The position numbers were made by a program, and so were the translations under genes. A DNA stretch of 29,845 bases, from contig CAKRJH010000022.1 in NCBI GenBank assembly GCA_934351255.1, positions 1-29,845 of the forward strand. Direction: 5' to 3'. Origin of the DNA: an uncultured Lachnospiraceae bacterium. Lineage in GTDB: Bacteria > Bacillota > Clostridia > Lachnospirales > Lachnospiraceae. This document shows, in pieces, positions 13,928-22,258 of this stretch. Positions within the stretch are counted from its first letter, which is position 1, and every line of letters begins with the position of its first letter. Under the pieces are notes generated by a model. It did not search any database, was not told the origin of the DNA, and saw nothing but the letters and a program-made list of their open reading frames with translations.

Positions 13928-16168
13928 CATATCGTAGATATAGATTCCGGTTACAATCGGCTTGTTACCAAACGTAACCTCCAGGAAGTTGAACTCTGTG
14001 GTCTGCAGTCTGGTGATCATATTGCCAGGAAGAACACAGGTCTTTCCAATCCATTTGTCATGTGCAAAGGATTGTGCATCTGTACCAGACTTGTTCTTTT
14101 TCTTGGTGGTAGACAGATTCAGGGTTCCGACTGCATCATCGGAATCATCCTGGAATGTCATGTAGATCGCAGGCTTCTTGATAGATGCCCAATCCAGTTT
14201 CAGATACAGCTGATATCCCCAGTCATTAAACTGTGCCGCGTCTGCATCCGTACATTCTGTCGTCTGGATAAACTTGGACATGTCACCTGCAGTAACTGTG
14301 CTGCCATCCAGTGCAATGTTGGATCCATCGTTCTTTGCCCAGAGGCCTTCCCATTTCCAGACCATCTTGTCCTCAGACGGCTGTCCAGCCAGTGGAACCA
14401 GTACATCGGTCGGAGTCTGTGCGACCGCGTCAATATTGGTATTTCCGTGTGCTCCTGTGATACGGTTCATCATCTCAGCCACATTTCTGTAGTTCATGAT
14501 GGCCTCCTCACGGTTGAAGTAGTTGCCCGGGGTATCCCAGAATACCGGCAGACACTGATATTCGAGCGCAGACTTCACGAAGTCCTCCAGACAGGTTACC
14601 ACACCGTCCTGCAGTGGGTTACATACACCGCACTCGCCGATGATGATGCCATATCCGGCCTCGGTAAATCTGGCCAGTCTCTTGTAGTTTGCGTTACGGA
14701 TCTTGGTCTGTGACTCAGAATCATAGGTTCCCTGTGCACTGTCTCCACAGAAGCTCCATGGATCGTAGTCATGTACAGAGACACTCAGCTTGGTCGTGCC
14801 ATTCTCCTCAATGTCAGTTGGCATGATGAATGCAGAGTTTGCAGTCTGTCCGATATTGGTGTTAAATCCTGCGATCAGCAGATGTCTGTATTTGTTGTTG
14901 CCGCCGGAATTACGGACGATATTGACAAATCTCTGGTTCAGGTCTGCCGCGATCGCGTAGCACTCTTCTGCGGTCTTCTCACCGAGCACGCCATTTACCG
15001 CCGTGTTGAATCCACGGTTGTTGTCGTTGATGTAGTTACCAAACTCCTCATTGGCAGACTCGAAGATCAGATGATCGGAATAATCCTTAAATCTCTCTGT
15101 GATCTGCTTCCAATATGCCTCATAGCGGGCATACGCACTTGCTACAATATCGGCATCCTTGCTGCCGAAACGTCCCCACCAGCCATAGTCATAATGCTCA
15201 TTGACGATGACATACATACCGTTGTTCAGCGCGTAGTTCACAATCTCCTCTACACGGGATAAAAACTTCCGATTGATCGTGTAGGTCGTGTCGTCTTCCT
15301 TGACCATGCTTGACCATGCTACAGGGATACGCAGTGTATTGAATCCATAAGAGTGGATGCTGTCAATGTACTCCTGTGTGGTGATCGGCGCACTCCATGC
15401 TGTCTCGTAATCACAAGGATCGTCATAGTTGTCCTTCTCGCCGATAGCCTTGGTCGCTTCCATGGTGTTACCCAGGTTGATGCCGACACCCATCTCATGA
15501 GTGATCAGGTACTGGGAGGAAAGTTCTTTTCTCATGGTTCCGTTGTCTTTCTTGGTGATGCTGGCATCATGGCCACCCTCGATCGTGATGGTCTTTGCCT
15601 CTCCGATGTTGGAGGTGTCATCCCACTTGACATATGCTTCGCTCGTAGCGGACGGCTCCGGTGATGCTGCCGGATTTTCGCTGGTCTGTGCGGTAGGAAC
15701 CGTACTTGGTGCGGAGCTTGCTGCTTCCGTAGGAACTGCAGATGGTGCAGCACTTGGCGCAGTGCTTGGTGCAGTGCTTGGCACATTGGTAGGCTGTGCA
15801 GACGCTGCCGTAACCTTTACCGTACATTTCAGGGTCTTGGTCTGTGTCTTTCCTGCCTTGGTCTTGAAGGTGATCTTGCAGGTAACCTTGGTCTTTCCTG
15901 CTGCAACACCTGTTACAACACCTTTTTTGCTGACCTTGGCCACTTTTTTGTCAGCGGACTTCCAGGTCGTCTTCTTGACTTTTTTCACGTTCTTTTTCAC
16001 TACTTTCAAAGTAGTCTTTGCGCCCGCCTGCACAGTCACCTTCGTCTTTTTGAGCTTGACGCTGGCTTTGGCTGCGGCATCAGCAGAAACCGGTACATTG
16101 GCTGCGGTAAGAATCATAGCCAGTGAAAGGGCCCCTGCCAGGGCACGGTTAACAAGTTTTCTTTTCAT
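13919..16168 (-). CDS. Secreted cellulase: Ig2-like domain, GH5 domain, C-terminal module
   Basis: A 749-aa exported endo-beta-glucanase candidate. A signal peptide (1-30, ending VSADA) is followed by a Big2-type Ig-like domain (about 36-120), a Ser/Pro/Thr/Ala linker (about 122-176) and a GH5 TIM barrel (about 220-575). The barrel contains INLGNTMEA, GFNTLRIPVAW, the acid/base block FESANEE (E374) and the nucleophile block IIIGECGV (E512). The C-terminal 160 residues look like a beta-sandwich, possibly carbohydrate-binding, but I recognise no CBM family. The acid/base is followed by Glu where most GH5 have Pro (NEP). AAGGAGG precedes ATG 16168 by 10 nt. A cre-like operator lies upstream. The exact substrate (cellulose, beta-glucan, xyloglucan) is not readable. 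Confidence 0.92.
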   Translation of the reverse strand: MKRKLVNRALAGALSLAMILTAANVPVSADAAAKASVKLKKTKVTVQAGAKTTLKVVKKNVKKVKKTTWKSADKKVAKVSKKGVVTGVAAGKTKVTCKITFKTKAGKTQTKTLKCTVKVTAASAQPTNVPSTAPSTAPSAAPSAVPTEAASSAPSTVPTAQTSENPAASPEPSATSEAYVKWDDTSNIGEAKTITIEGGHDASITKKDNGTMRKELSSQYLITHEMGVGINLGNTMEATKAIGEKDNYDDPCDYETAWSAPITTQEYIDSIHSYGFNTLRIPVAWSSMVKEDDTTYTINRKFLSRVEEIVNYALNNGMYVIVNEHYDYGWWGRFGSKDADIVASAYARYEAYWKQITERFKDYSDHLIFESANEEFGNYINDNNRGFNTAVNGVLGEKTAEECYAIAADLNQRFVNIVRNSGGNNKYRHLLIAGFNTNIGQTANSAFIMPTDIEENGTTKLSVSVHDYDPWSFCGDSAQGTYDSESQTKIRNANYKRLARFTEAGYGIIIGECGVCNPLQDGVVTCLEDFVKSALEYQCLPVFWDTPGNYFNREEAIMNYRNVAEMMNRITGAHGNTNIDAVAQTPTDVLVPLAGQPSEDKMVWKWEGLWAKNDGSNIALDGSTVTAGDMSKFIQTTECTDADAAQFNDWGYQLYLKLDWASIKKPAIYMTFQDDSDDAVGTLNLSTTKKKNKSGTDAQSFAHDKWIGKTCVLPGNMITRLQTTEFNFLEVTFGNKPIVTGIYIYDMEK

Positions 16169-16191
16169 AACATTTTGTCCTCCTTCTTATA

Positions 16192-16206
16192 ATGCAAACG
16201 CTTCTA
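16192..16206 (+). promoter_or_regulatory. cre/LacI-family operator upstream of the cellulase
   Basis: ATGCAAACGCTTCTA matches the CcpA cre consensus WTGNAANCGNWNNCW except at position 14. It lies 24 nt before the cellulase ATG, beyond the ribosome site, where binding would block transcription. LacI-type sugar regulators recognise similar sequences, so CcpA is not proven. Confidence 0.5.
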
Positions 16207-16214
16207 CCGAAGAC

Positions 16215-16229
16215 ATTGATATAATCAAT
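16215..16229. promoter_or_regulatory. AT-rich palindrome in the cellulase upstream region
   Basis: ATTGAT-ATA-ATCAAT is a perfect 6+3+6 palindrome. It could be a regulator site or overlap a promoter -10 (TTATAT on the minus strand); no convincing -35 is visible. Confidence 0.3.
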
Positions 16230-16308
16230 TTAACATGATTTTTTCGACATATGAACCCTCAAAATTCGAGATATAATAGGGTCATAATCGCACATTTCCC
16301 AATAATAC

Positions 16309-16354
16309 AACAAAGAGTCACTTGCGACTCTTTCGCGCTCGAACGGTGCTGTTT
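16309..16354 (+). repeat. Dispersed 46-bp palindromic repeat, copy B
   Basis: Same element and orientation as 10041-10086, with two substitutions. One falls in the first stem (giving AAAGAGTCA against CGACTCTTT) and one in the CGCTCGAACG part. It lies in the 346-bp gene-free stretch between the cellulase and atpC. Confidence 0.9.
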
Positions 16355-16368
16355 ACAGCTAACTTCTT

Positions 16369-16440
16369 CTCCGCGAGATGCGCATCCTCGCGGAGCGTTT
16401 TTTACTTTATAGGAAACGAGAAGTTTCCTATAAAGTAAAA
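16369..16440. repeat. Two adjacent long hairpins, one an 18-bp perfect inverted repeat
   Basis: The first hairpin is CTCCGCGAG (16369-16377) with CTCGCGGAG (16387-16395), followed by a plus-strand T run. The second is an 18-bp perfect inverted repeat, 16400-16417 against 16423-16440, with 5-nt loop GAGAA and arm core CTTTATAGGAAAC. Together with the repeat at 16309-16354 they form one palindromic cluster. No plus-strand gene ends here, so the plus-directed terminator-like hairpin has no known client. Confidence 0.85.
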
Positions 16441-16482
16441 ATCCGCAGAACTCCACTCCAGCGTACTGGCGGAGTCCTGCGG
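16436..16482 (-). terminator. Rho-independent terminator of the ATP synthase operon
   Basis: On the minus strand CCGCAGGACTCC (16482-16471) pairs with GGAGTTCTGCGG (16454-16443), followed by ATTTTTAC. It lies 33 bp after the atpC stop. Its T run is shared with the right arm of the preceding inverted repeat. Confidence 0.8.
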
Positions 16483-16514
16483 ACTTCCTGCATGGATCTG
16501 TCTGCACAGACCTC

Positions 16515-16928
16515 TTAATATTTTCTTTTGTCGGTAATGCTCAGTCGGATCAGGGATCTCTTGAGTGCCATCTCGGCACGAAGCATATCCACTTCCTTGG
16601 AGCCACTCTTCAGACGCCGTTCTGCTCTTTCCTTCGCTTCTTCGGCTCGATTCGCATCGATTTCCTCCGGCCACTCACAGGATTCTGCCAGGATAGATAC
16701 TTTATCCTTCTGAATCTGCACGAACCCATCCATCAATGCGGCATCTTTGACTCCCTGGCTCTCATGAATGTGAAGCATCCCGGGTTCCAGAATGGCGGTC
16801 AGCGGAATATGTCCTGCCAGCACGCCGATCTCACCCTCCGTGGTCCGCATTTCGACCATGGTCACTTCTCCCTCATAGAAGACTCGGGTCGGGGAGATGA
16901 TCTCCAGCTTAAATGTCTTGTCCGCCAT
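16515..16928 (-). CDS. atpC: F1 ATP synthase epsilon subunit
   Basis: The 137-aa epsilon subunit of the central stalk, which couples rotation and inhibits ATP hydrolysis. The N-terminal beta-sandwich shows FKLEIISPTRVFYEGEV and the typical GEIGVLAGHIPLTAIL (about 32-47). The C-terminal helical hairpin is rich in Ala/Glu/Arg (about 90-130). ATG 16928 is chosen because AAAGGAGA lies 5 nt upstream, 13 bp after the atpD stop; longer frames have no homology. It is the last gene of the operon. Confidence 0.95.
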   Translation of the reverse strand: MADKTFKLEIISPTRVFYEGEVTMVEMRTTEGEIGVLAGHIPLTAILEPGMLHIHESQGVKDAALMDGFVQIQKDKVSILAESCEWPEEIDANRAEEAKERAERRLKSGSKEVDMLRAEMALKRSLIRLSITDKRKY

Positions 16929-16941
16929 GAGTCTCTCCTTT

Positions 16942-18348
16942 CTATGCCTGTTCCCTTGCCTGTGCTCTGGCAACTACCTCATCGATGCTGCCCGCATTCA
17001 GGAACAGGTTCTCCGGAATACTGTCATGCTTACCCTCGATGATCTCTTTGAAACCACGGATCGTCTCTGACAGCGGAACGTACTGTCCCGGCATACCGGT
17101 AAACTGCTCCGCAACATGGAACGGCTGCGACAGAAATCTCTGCACCTTACGGGCACGGTTTACCACGATCTTATCCTCCTCGGAAAGCTCGTCCATACCA
17201 AGAATGGCAATGATATCCTGAAGCTCTTTGTATTTCTGTAAAATCTCCTGTACGCCACGTGCCACCTGATAATGTTCCTCACCCACAACATGTGGATCCA
17301 GAATACGTGAGGTGGACTCCAGCGGATCAACCGCCGGATAAATACCCAGCTCCACAATGGAACGGGACAATACGGTCGTGGCATCCAGATGCGCAAAGGT
17401 ATTGGCTGGTGCCGGATCGGTCAGGTCATCGGCCGGTACATAGACTGCCTGTACCGATGTGATGGATCCTTTCTTAGTCGATGTGATTCGCTCCTGCAGA
17501 GCACCCATCTCGGTCTGCAGTGTCGGCTGATATCCTACCGCACTTGGCATACGTCCAAGCAGCGCGGACACCTCGGAACCGGCCTGTGTAAAACGGAAAA
17601 TGTTGTCGATGAATAAAAGGACATCTTTTCCGGAACGGTCACGGAAGTTTTCCGCCATTGTCAGTCCGGTCAGACCAACTCTCATACGCGCTCCTGGCGG
17701 CTCATTCATCTGACCAAACACCATGGTGGTCTTCTCGATAACACCGGATTCGATCATCTCATAGTAAAGGTCATTACCCTCTCGGGTACGCTCACCTACA
17801 CCGGTAAATACGGAATATCCACCGTGCTCCTGCGCAATGTTGGTGATCAACTCCTGGATCAGTACGGTCTTTCCTACTCCGGCACCGCCGAACAGACCGA
17901 TCTTTCCACCCTTCTGGTAAGGGCAGAGCAGATCCACGACTTTGATACCGGTCTCAAGGATCTCTGTATTGGTAGACTGTTCCTCGTAGGCCGGTGCCTT
18001 ACGATGGATCGGGTCATACCGTACTCCCTGTGGCGCCGGCTTCTCATCGATCGGCTCACCCAGCACATTGAACATACGTCCCAAAGTTGCCTCTCCAACC
18101 GGTACACTGATAGGTCCCCCTGTGGACACTGCTTCCATCCCGCGGACCAATCCGTCCGTAGGACCCATGGCGATACAACGAACGGTATCGTCACCCAGAT
18201 GCTGTGCAACCTCTACGGTCAGCACACTTCCATCCTGACGGGTGATGTGAATCGCATCATTGATCTCCGGCAGATGACCGGCAGGGAATTTAATATCTAA
18301 TACGGCACTGATGATCTGCGTCACCTTGCCTGTAGCTACTTCTGCCAT
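16942..18348 (-). CDS. atpD: F1 ATP synthase beta subunit
   Basis: The catalytic beta subunit (468 aa), which binds ADP and phosphate at three sites of F1. It has the P-loop GGAGVGKT (about 157-164), the catalytic glutamate in GVGERTREGNDLY, and Walker B LLFIDNIFRFTQAGSEVSALLGRMPSAVGYQPTL. The DELSEED-equivalent loop reads DELSEED, which touches the gamma subunit. AGGAGG lies 5 nt before ATG 18348. Length and all signatures are canonical. Confidence 0.98.
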   Translation of the reverse strand: MAEVATGKVTQIISAVLDIKFPAGHLPEINDAIHITRQDGSVLTVEVAQHLGDDTVRCIAMGPTDGLVRGMEAVSTGGPISVPVGEATLGRMFNVLGEPIDEKPAPQGVRYDPIHRKAPAYEEQSTNTEILETGIKVVDLLCPYQKGGKIGLFGGAGVGKTVLIQELITNIAQEHGGYSVFTGVGERTREGNDLYYEMIESGVIEKTTMVFGQMNEPPGARMRVGLTGLTMAENFRDRSGKDVLLFIDNIFRFTQAGSEVSALLGRMPSAVGYQPTLQTEMGALQERITSTKKGSITSVQAVYVPADDLTDPAPANTFAHLDATTVLSRSIVELGIYPAVDPLESTSRILDPHVVGEEHYQVARGVQEILQKYKELQDIIAILGMDELSEEDKIVVNRARKVQRFLSQPFHVAEQFTGMPGQYVPLSETIRGFKEIIEGKHDSIPENLFLNAGSIDEVVARAQAREQA

Positions 18349-18374
18349 GGTAACCTCCTGTCTTTCGATTCTTA

Positions 18375-19259
18375 TTATTCGATTGCGGATGCTCCCGCAA
18401 TAATCTCTGTCAACTCCTGCGTGATCGATGCCTGACGGGCACGATTATAACGCAGTCCCAAATCACTGATCATGTCCTCCGCATTGCTGGTGGCCGAATC
18501 CATGGCCTGCATGCGGGCTCCGTTCTCACTGGCGTAGGACTCTGTCAATCCGCCAAAGATCAGACTGTTGATATACTTTGGCACGATGGCATCCAGCGCC
18601 TCGTCCGGATCCGGCTCATAGTTCATCAGTGTCAGCTTGTCGTATTTGTCCGCCGCCACTTCTTCCTCTGCCTCCGAATTAATATCGTCGGCATCGATCG
18701 GCAGCAGCTTGATCAACGTTGGAATCTGAACCACTGTATTCTTAAAGATCGTATACGCCAGATAGATCTCTCCGATCTCTCCTCGGGTATACTTGCTGAG
18801 CACATCCTTCCCGATCATGATGGCATCGCCATACATCGGGCCATTCATCGCCTCCGAACAGTCTCCTACAATCTGATATCCCTCTCTGGCCAGGGAATCC
18901 CTCGCCTTGGTCCCTACCGCATAGATCACGGTATCTTCCGGGGAAAATGCATCGTTTTTCGTAACCAGCTTGACTACGTTGGAGTTGTAGCCACCGGCCA
19001 GACCACGGTTGGATGACACCGCGATCACTGCCTTTTTGCCGGAGTCATTCCGGCTCAGAAACGGATGGGACATATTTCCTGATTTGGCAATCATGGAAGC
19101 GACCGTCTCATACATTGTATCAAAATACGGCTTCGATTCCTCCGCACCGGTCTTCGCCTTCTGCAGTTTGACAGAAGACACCAGCTTCATGGCTTTGGTG
19201 ATCTGGCCCGTACTCTGGACACTCTCGCGGCGTCGCTTGATATCTCTCATTGAGGCCAT
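18375..19259 (-). CDS. atpG: F1 ATP synthase gamma subunit
   Basis: The central rotor shaft (294 aa). The N-terminal helix has MRDIKRRRESVQSTGQITKAMKLVSSVKLQKA and the C-terminal helix has ENGARMQAMDSATSNAEDMISDLGLRYNRARQASITQELTEIIAGA; the two form the coiled coil in the alpha-beta hexamer. Between them lies the Rossmann-like domain with VAVSSNRGLAGGYNSNV. GGAGG lies 7 nt upstream of ATG 19259. The acidic insert near 200-208 (EAEEEV) is a minor variation. Confidence 0.97.
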   Translation of the reverse strand: MASMRDIKRRRESVQSTGQITKAMKLVSSVKLQKAKTGAEESKPYFDTMYETVASMIAKSGNMSHPFLSRNDSGKKAVIAVSSNRGLAGGYNSNVVKLVTKNDAFSPEDTVIYAVGTKARDSLAREGYQIVGDCSEAMNGPMYGDAIMIGKDVLSKYTRGEIGEIYLAYTIFKNTVVQIPTLIKLLPIDADDINSEAEEEVAADKYDKLTLMNYEPDPDEALDAIVPKYINSLIFGGLTESYASENGARMQAMDSATSNAEDMISDLGLRYNRARQASITQELTEIIAGASAIE

Positions 19260-19289
19260 CTAAATCCTCCATTCCGCAGACATCTTGTC

Positions 19290-20807
19290 TCAGGCCAGCC
19301 CCTTGACAAAGTCCGCCTTAAATGCCTGAATTGCCTGCTTAAGTTCTTCTTCCACTTCCTCGGAGATCTCTCCCTTTTCGCGGATCAGGCGTGGCACATC
19401 CGGATGCTTGGTATCCATGTACTCTAACAGACCCTGCTCAAACTTCAGGACATCATCCACCTCTATATCAATAAGGTATTTGTGTGTGGCTGCATAGATA
19501 CTGATTACCATATTTTCAACCGGCATTGGCTTGTACTGATCCTGTTTGAGGATCTCACGGATACGCTCACCCTGTGCAAGCTGTGCCTTGGTCTCCGGAT
19601 CCAGATCGGAACTGAACTGCGAGAATGCAGCCAGCTCACGGAACTGCGCCAGCTCGATACGGATCGGTCCGGAAATCTTCTTCATTGCCTTGATCTGCGC
19701 TGCACCTCCTACTCGGGATACAGACAGACCGGCGTTTACTGCCGGACGGAAACCGGCATTGAACATCTCTGTCTCCAGATAGATCTGACCATCTGTGATG
19801 GAGATGACATTGGTCGGGATATAGGCAGATACATCGCCCGCCTGGGTCTCAATGATCGGAAGTGCCGTCAGAGAGCCACCGCCCAGTTTGTCGGACAGTC
19901 TTGCTGCACGCTCCAGCAGTCTGGAATGAAGATAGAATACATCTCCGGGATATGCCTCACGTCCTGGCGGACGCTTGAGCAGCAATGCCAGGGTACGATA
20001 TGCTGCGGCATGTTTGGACAGATCATCATATACTACCAGGACATCCTCGCCGTTCTCCATCCATTCCTCACCGATCGCACATCCTGCATATGGCGCAATG
20101 TACTGCAATGGTGCCAGTTCACTGGCTGTGGAAGCCACGATGGTCGTGTAATCCATCGCACCGTACTCTTCAAGCTTCTTTACGATCGTCGCAACCGTGG
20201 AAGCCTTCTGGCCGATTGCCACGTAAATACACTTTACGCCCTGTCCCTTCTGATTGATGATCGTATCGATCGCGATCGCCGTCTTTCCTGTCTGACGGTC
20301 TCCGATGATCAGCTCACGCTGTCCACGGCCGATCGGCACCATGGAGTCAATCGCCTTGATACCGGTCTGCAATGGGGTGTCTACGGATTTTCTGGAAATA
20401 ACACCGGATGCCACTCTCTCGATCTGACGAGTCTTGTCCGTCTTGATCGGTCCCTTGCCATCGATCGGCTGTCCCAGGGCATTGACAACACGTCCCAGCA
20501 TCGCATCTCCGACAGGAACCTCAACTACGCGGCCCGTTGTCTTGACCACGTCGCCCTCATTGATATTTCTATGATCACCTAAAAGTACAGCTCCGACATT
20601 GTCCTCCTCCAGGTTCAGGACCATGCCGTAAATGTCATGAGGGAATTCCAGAAGTTCGCCCTGCATCGCCTTTTCCAGGCCATGAATACGGGCAATACCA
20701 TCAGCCACCTGAATAACAGTGCCGGTGTCAGCCACCTCAAACTGAGTGCTGTATTTCTTAATCTGTTCCTTGATCACGGAACTGATCTCTTCCGGTCTCA
20801 AATTCAT
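19290..20807 (-). CDS. atpA: F1 ATP synthase alpha subunit
   Basis: The non-catalytic nucleotide-binding alpha subunit (505 aa). It starts MNLRPEEISSVIKEQI, with the delta-binding N-terminus. It carries the P-loop GDRQTGKT (about 169-176), the arginine-finger region with GGAAQIKAMKKISGPIRIELAQFRELAAFSQF, and PAVNAGLSVSRVG. GAAGGT lies about 11 nt before ATG 20807. Length and order are normal; it follows atpH after 21 bp. Confidence 0.98.
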   Translation of the reverse strand: MNLRPEEISSVIKEQIKKYSTQFEVADTGTVIQVADGIARIHGLEKAMQGELLEFPHDIYGMVLNLEEDNVGAVLLGDHRNINEGDVVKTTGRVVEVPVGDAMLGRVVNALGQPIDGKGPIKTDKTRQIERVASGVISRKSVDTPLQTGIKAIDSMVPIGRGQRELIIGDRQTGKTAIAIDTIINQKGQGVKCIYVAIGQKASTVATIVKKLEEYGAMDYTTIVASTASELAPLQYIAPYAGCAIGEEWMENGEDVLVVYDDLSKHAAAYRTLALLLKRPPGREAYPGDVFYLHSRLLERAARLSDKLGGGSLTALPIIETQAGDVSAYIPTNVISITDGQIYLETEMFNAGFRPAVNAGLSVSRVGGAAQIKAMKKISGPIRIELAQFRELAAFSQFSSDLDPETKAQLAQGERIREILKQDQYKPMPVENMVISIYAATHKYLIDIEVDDVLKFEQGLLEYMDTKHPDVPRLIREKGEISEEVEEELKQAIQAFKADFVKGLA

Positions 20808-20828
20808 GATACTCTTGCACCTTCTTTC

Positions 20829-21380
20829 TTAAACATTTAATTGAATCCTGGACAGTTCTCTGGCCATTGTCGCCAGTTCCGTCCGAATACTGCTGTCCAC
20901 TACACGGTCTCCGATGCGGATCACCAGACCACCGATCAGACCGGCATCCACCCGGTATTCCATGATCAGTTTCTGAAACGTCGTAGTAGCAAGCACTCTG
21001 TCCTCTATCTTTTTCTTCTGATCCTCAGACAGACTGATGGCAGAGGTCACAGATACCTCGCCCACACCCAGCTCTTTTCTGGCTTCGTGGATGAAGAAAT
21101 CCAGGATCGCCAGGATCTCCCCAAAGCGCCCCTTCTCTTCCACTGCCAGCATAAAGCCTGTGATGTCATCACTGACTCTCCCCGCAAACACATCGCGGAC
21201 AATCTGCCCCTTCTGCTGCGGGCTGAGCTCCGGATGCTGCATCAGAGCAATGAATTCTTCATTCTCTTTCAGAATATCCGACACGGTCAGTACCTCTTCG
21301 AGAACACCCTCCAGCTCGTCCTTTTCGACAGCCAGATCATACAGGGCCTCACCGTATACCTTGGATACTAATTTTGCCAT
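20829..21380 (-). CDS. atpH: F1 ATP synthase delta subunit (OSCP)
   Basis: A 183-aa peripheral stalk subunit that joins F1 alpha to the b-subunit stalk. The N-terminal helical domain has VYGEALYDLAVEKDELEGVLEEV. The C-terminal part is V-x-A-G-L-I-G-G-L-V-I-R-I-G-D-x-V-x-D, the family hallmark (DAGLIGGLVIRIGDRVVDSSIRTEL, given here only as a label within the gene). ATG 21380 lies inside the end of atpF (13-nt overlap), with GGGTGA 6 nt upstream, so translation is coupled. Confidence 0.96.
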   Translation of the reverse strand: MAKLVSKVYGEALYDLAVEKDELEGVLEEVLTVSDILKENEEFIALMQHPELSPQQKGQIVRDVFAGRVSDDITGFMLAVEEKGRFGEILAILDFFIHEARKELGVGEVSVTSAISLSEDQKKKIEDRVLATTTFQKLIMEYRVDAGLIGGLVIRIGDRVVDSSIRTELATMARELSRIQLNV

Positions 21381-21925
21381 GTACTATCACCCATTTCTTT
21401 CAATGTGTCCTCGATCAACTGAGCCTGTGTCTCCTCATCCAGAGAATTCGCCACAATCTTTCCTGCCATTGCAGAGGCCACTGAAACCATCTCCTGCTTC
21501 ACCTGATCCTTGACCTTAGCTTTCTCAAGCTCGACCTCACGGTCTGCCCTCTGCATGATGCGGTTCGCCTCTTCTTTGGCTTCATTGACAATATCATTCT
21601 CCTTGCGCAATGCCTTCTGGCGGCTCTGCGTGAGGATCTCCTCAGCCTCTTTTTCTACATTTTTTAACTTGGCATCGTACTGGGCCTTGGACTGCTCGGC
21701 ATCCTTTTTGTCCTTTGCTGCCGAATCCAACTGCTCCCGGATATGCTGTTTGCGCTTCTCCAGAAGATCTCGTGCCGGGTTGAACAGCAGATAGGATAAT
21801 GCCACAAACAGGGTAAACATCGCCAGCAGGGTGATGGCGGTGTCAAATAAAAGCTGCACATCCAGTCCAAAGATATAATCACCCAGTCCCTTGCTTGCCA
21901 GAGCAACATTTATCACTCCACTCAA
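21368..21925 (-). CDS. atpF: F0 ATP synthase b subunit, TTG start
   Basis: A 185-aa peripheral stalk subunit: one membrane span (about 24-48) followed by a long charged amphipathic helix (50-160) that dimerises, then a short C-terminal delta-binding region. The NPARDLLEKRKQHI junction is typical. The start is TTG 21925, chosen because a consensus AGGAGG lies 7 nt upstream and no ATG precedes the membrane span. A TTG start may lower its output, although F0 needs only two copies of b. Confidence 0.94.
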   Translation of the reverse strand: MSGVINVALASKGLGDYIFGLDVQLLFDTAITLLAMFTLFVALSYLLFNPARDLLEKRKQHIREQLDSAAKDKKDAEQSKAQYDAKLKNVEKEAEEILTQSRQKALRKENDIVNEAKEEANRIMQRADREVELEKAKVKDQVKQEMVSVASAMAGKIVANSLDEETQAQLIEDTLKEMGDSTWQN

Positions 21926-21956
21926 GAGATTGCCTCCTTTCTATTGAGACAAATCC

Positions 21957-22223
21957 TTACTGGATCTTTCCAACCAATGGGTTTGCAAACAACAGGATCA
22001 GAGCTATAACCAGACCATAAAGACCGGTAGTCTCGGCTACGGCCTGACCTAACAGCATGGTAGACATGATGTCACCCTTTGCGCCCGGATTGCGTCCTAC
22101 CGCAGATGCACCATAACCAGCGGCAATACCCTGACCAACACCAGGTCCGATACCTGCGATAACAGCCAGACCGGCACCAATTGCGGAACCCATTAATACT
22201 AAACCAGAATTGTTGATATCCAT
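21957..22223 (-). CDS. atpE: F0 ATP synthase c subunit, sodium-type ion site
   Basis: The 88-aa rotor-ring proteolipid with two membrane helices joined by the polar loop RNPGAKGD. The ion-binding carboxylate is E64. Around it lie Q31 (in PGVGQG), V62, T65 and Y69. Aligned by eye with the sodium-translocating Ilyobacter tartaricus subunit (Q32, V63, E65, S66, Y70), every ligand is kept, with Thr in place of Ser. This predicts a sodium-coupled enzyme. A strong ribosome site (AGGAGG) lies before ATG 22223. The 31-bp and 35-bp gaps on either side show no terminator. Confidence 0.97.
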   Translation of the reverse strand: MDINNSGLVLMGSAIGAGLAVIAGIGPGVGQGIAAGYGASAVGRNPGAKGDIMSTMLLGQAVAETTGLYGLVIALILLFANPLVGKIQ

Positions 22224-22258
22224 CTTAATATCCTCCTTAGATTAAAAAATAAATGTTG

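Noticed and set aside
19482..20582. Long plus-strand open frame of 366 codons
   Set aside because: Fully antisense to atpA; Cys/Leu/Arg-rich composition, no homology and no ribosome site. A shadow of the conserved gene.
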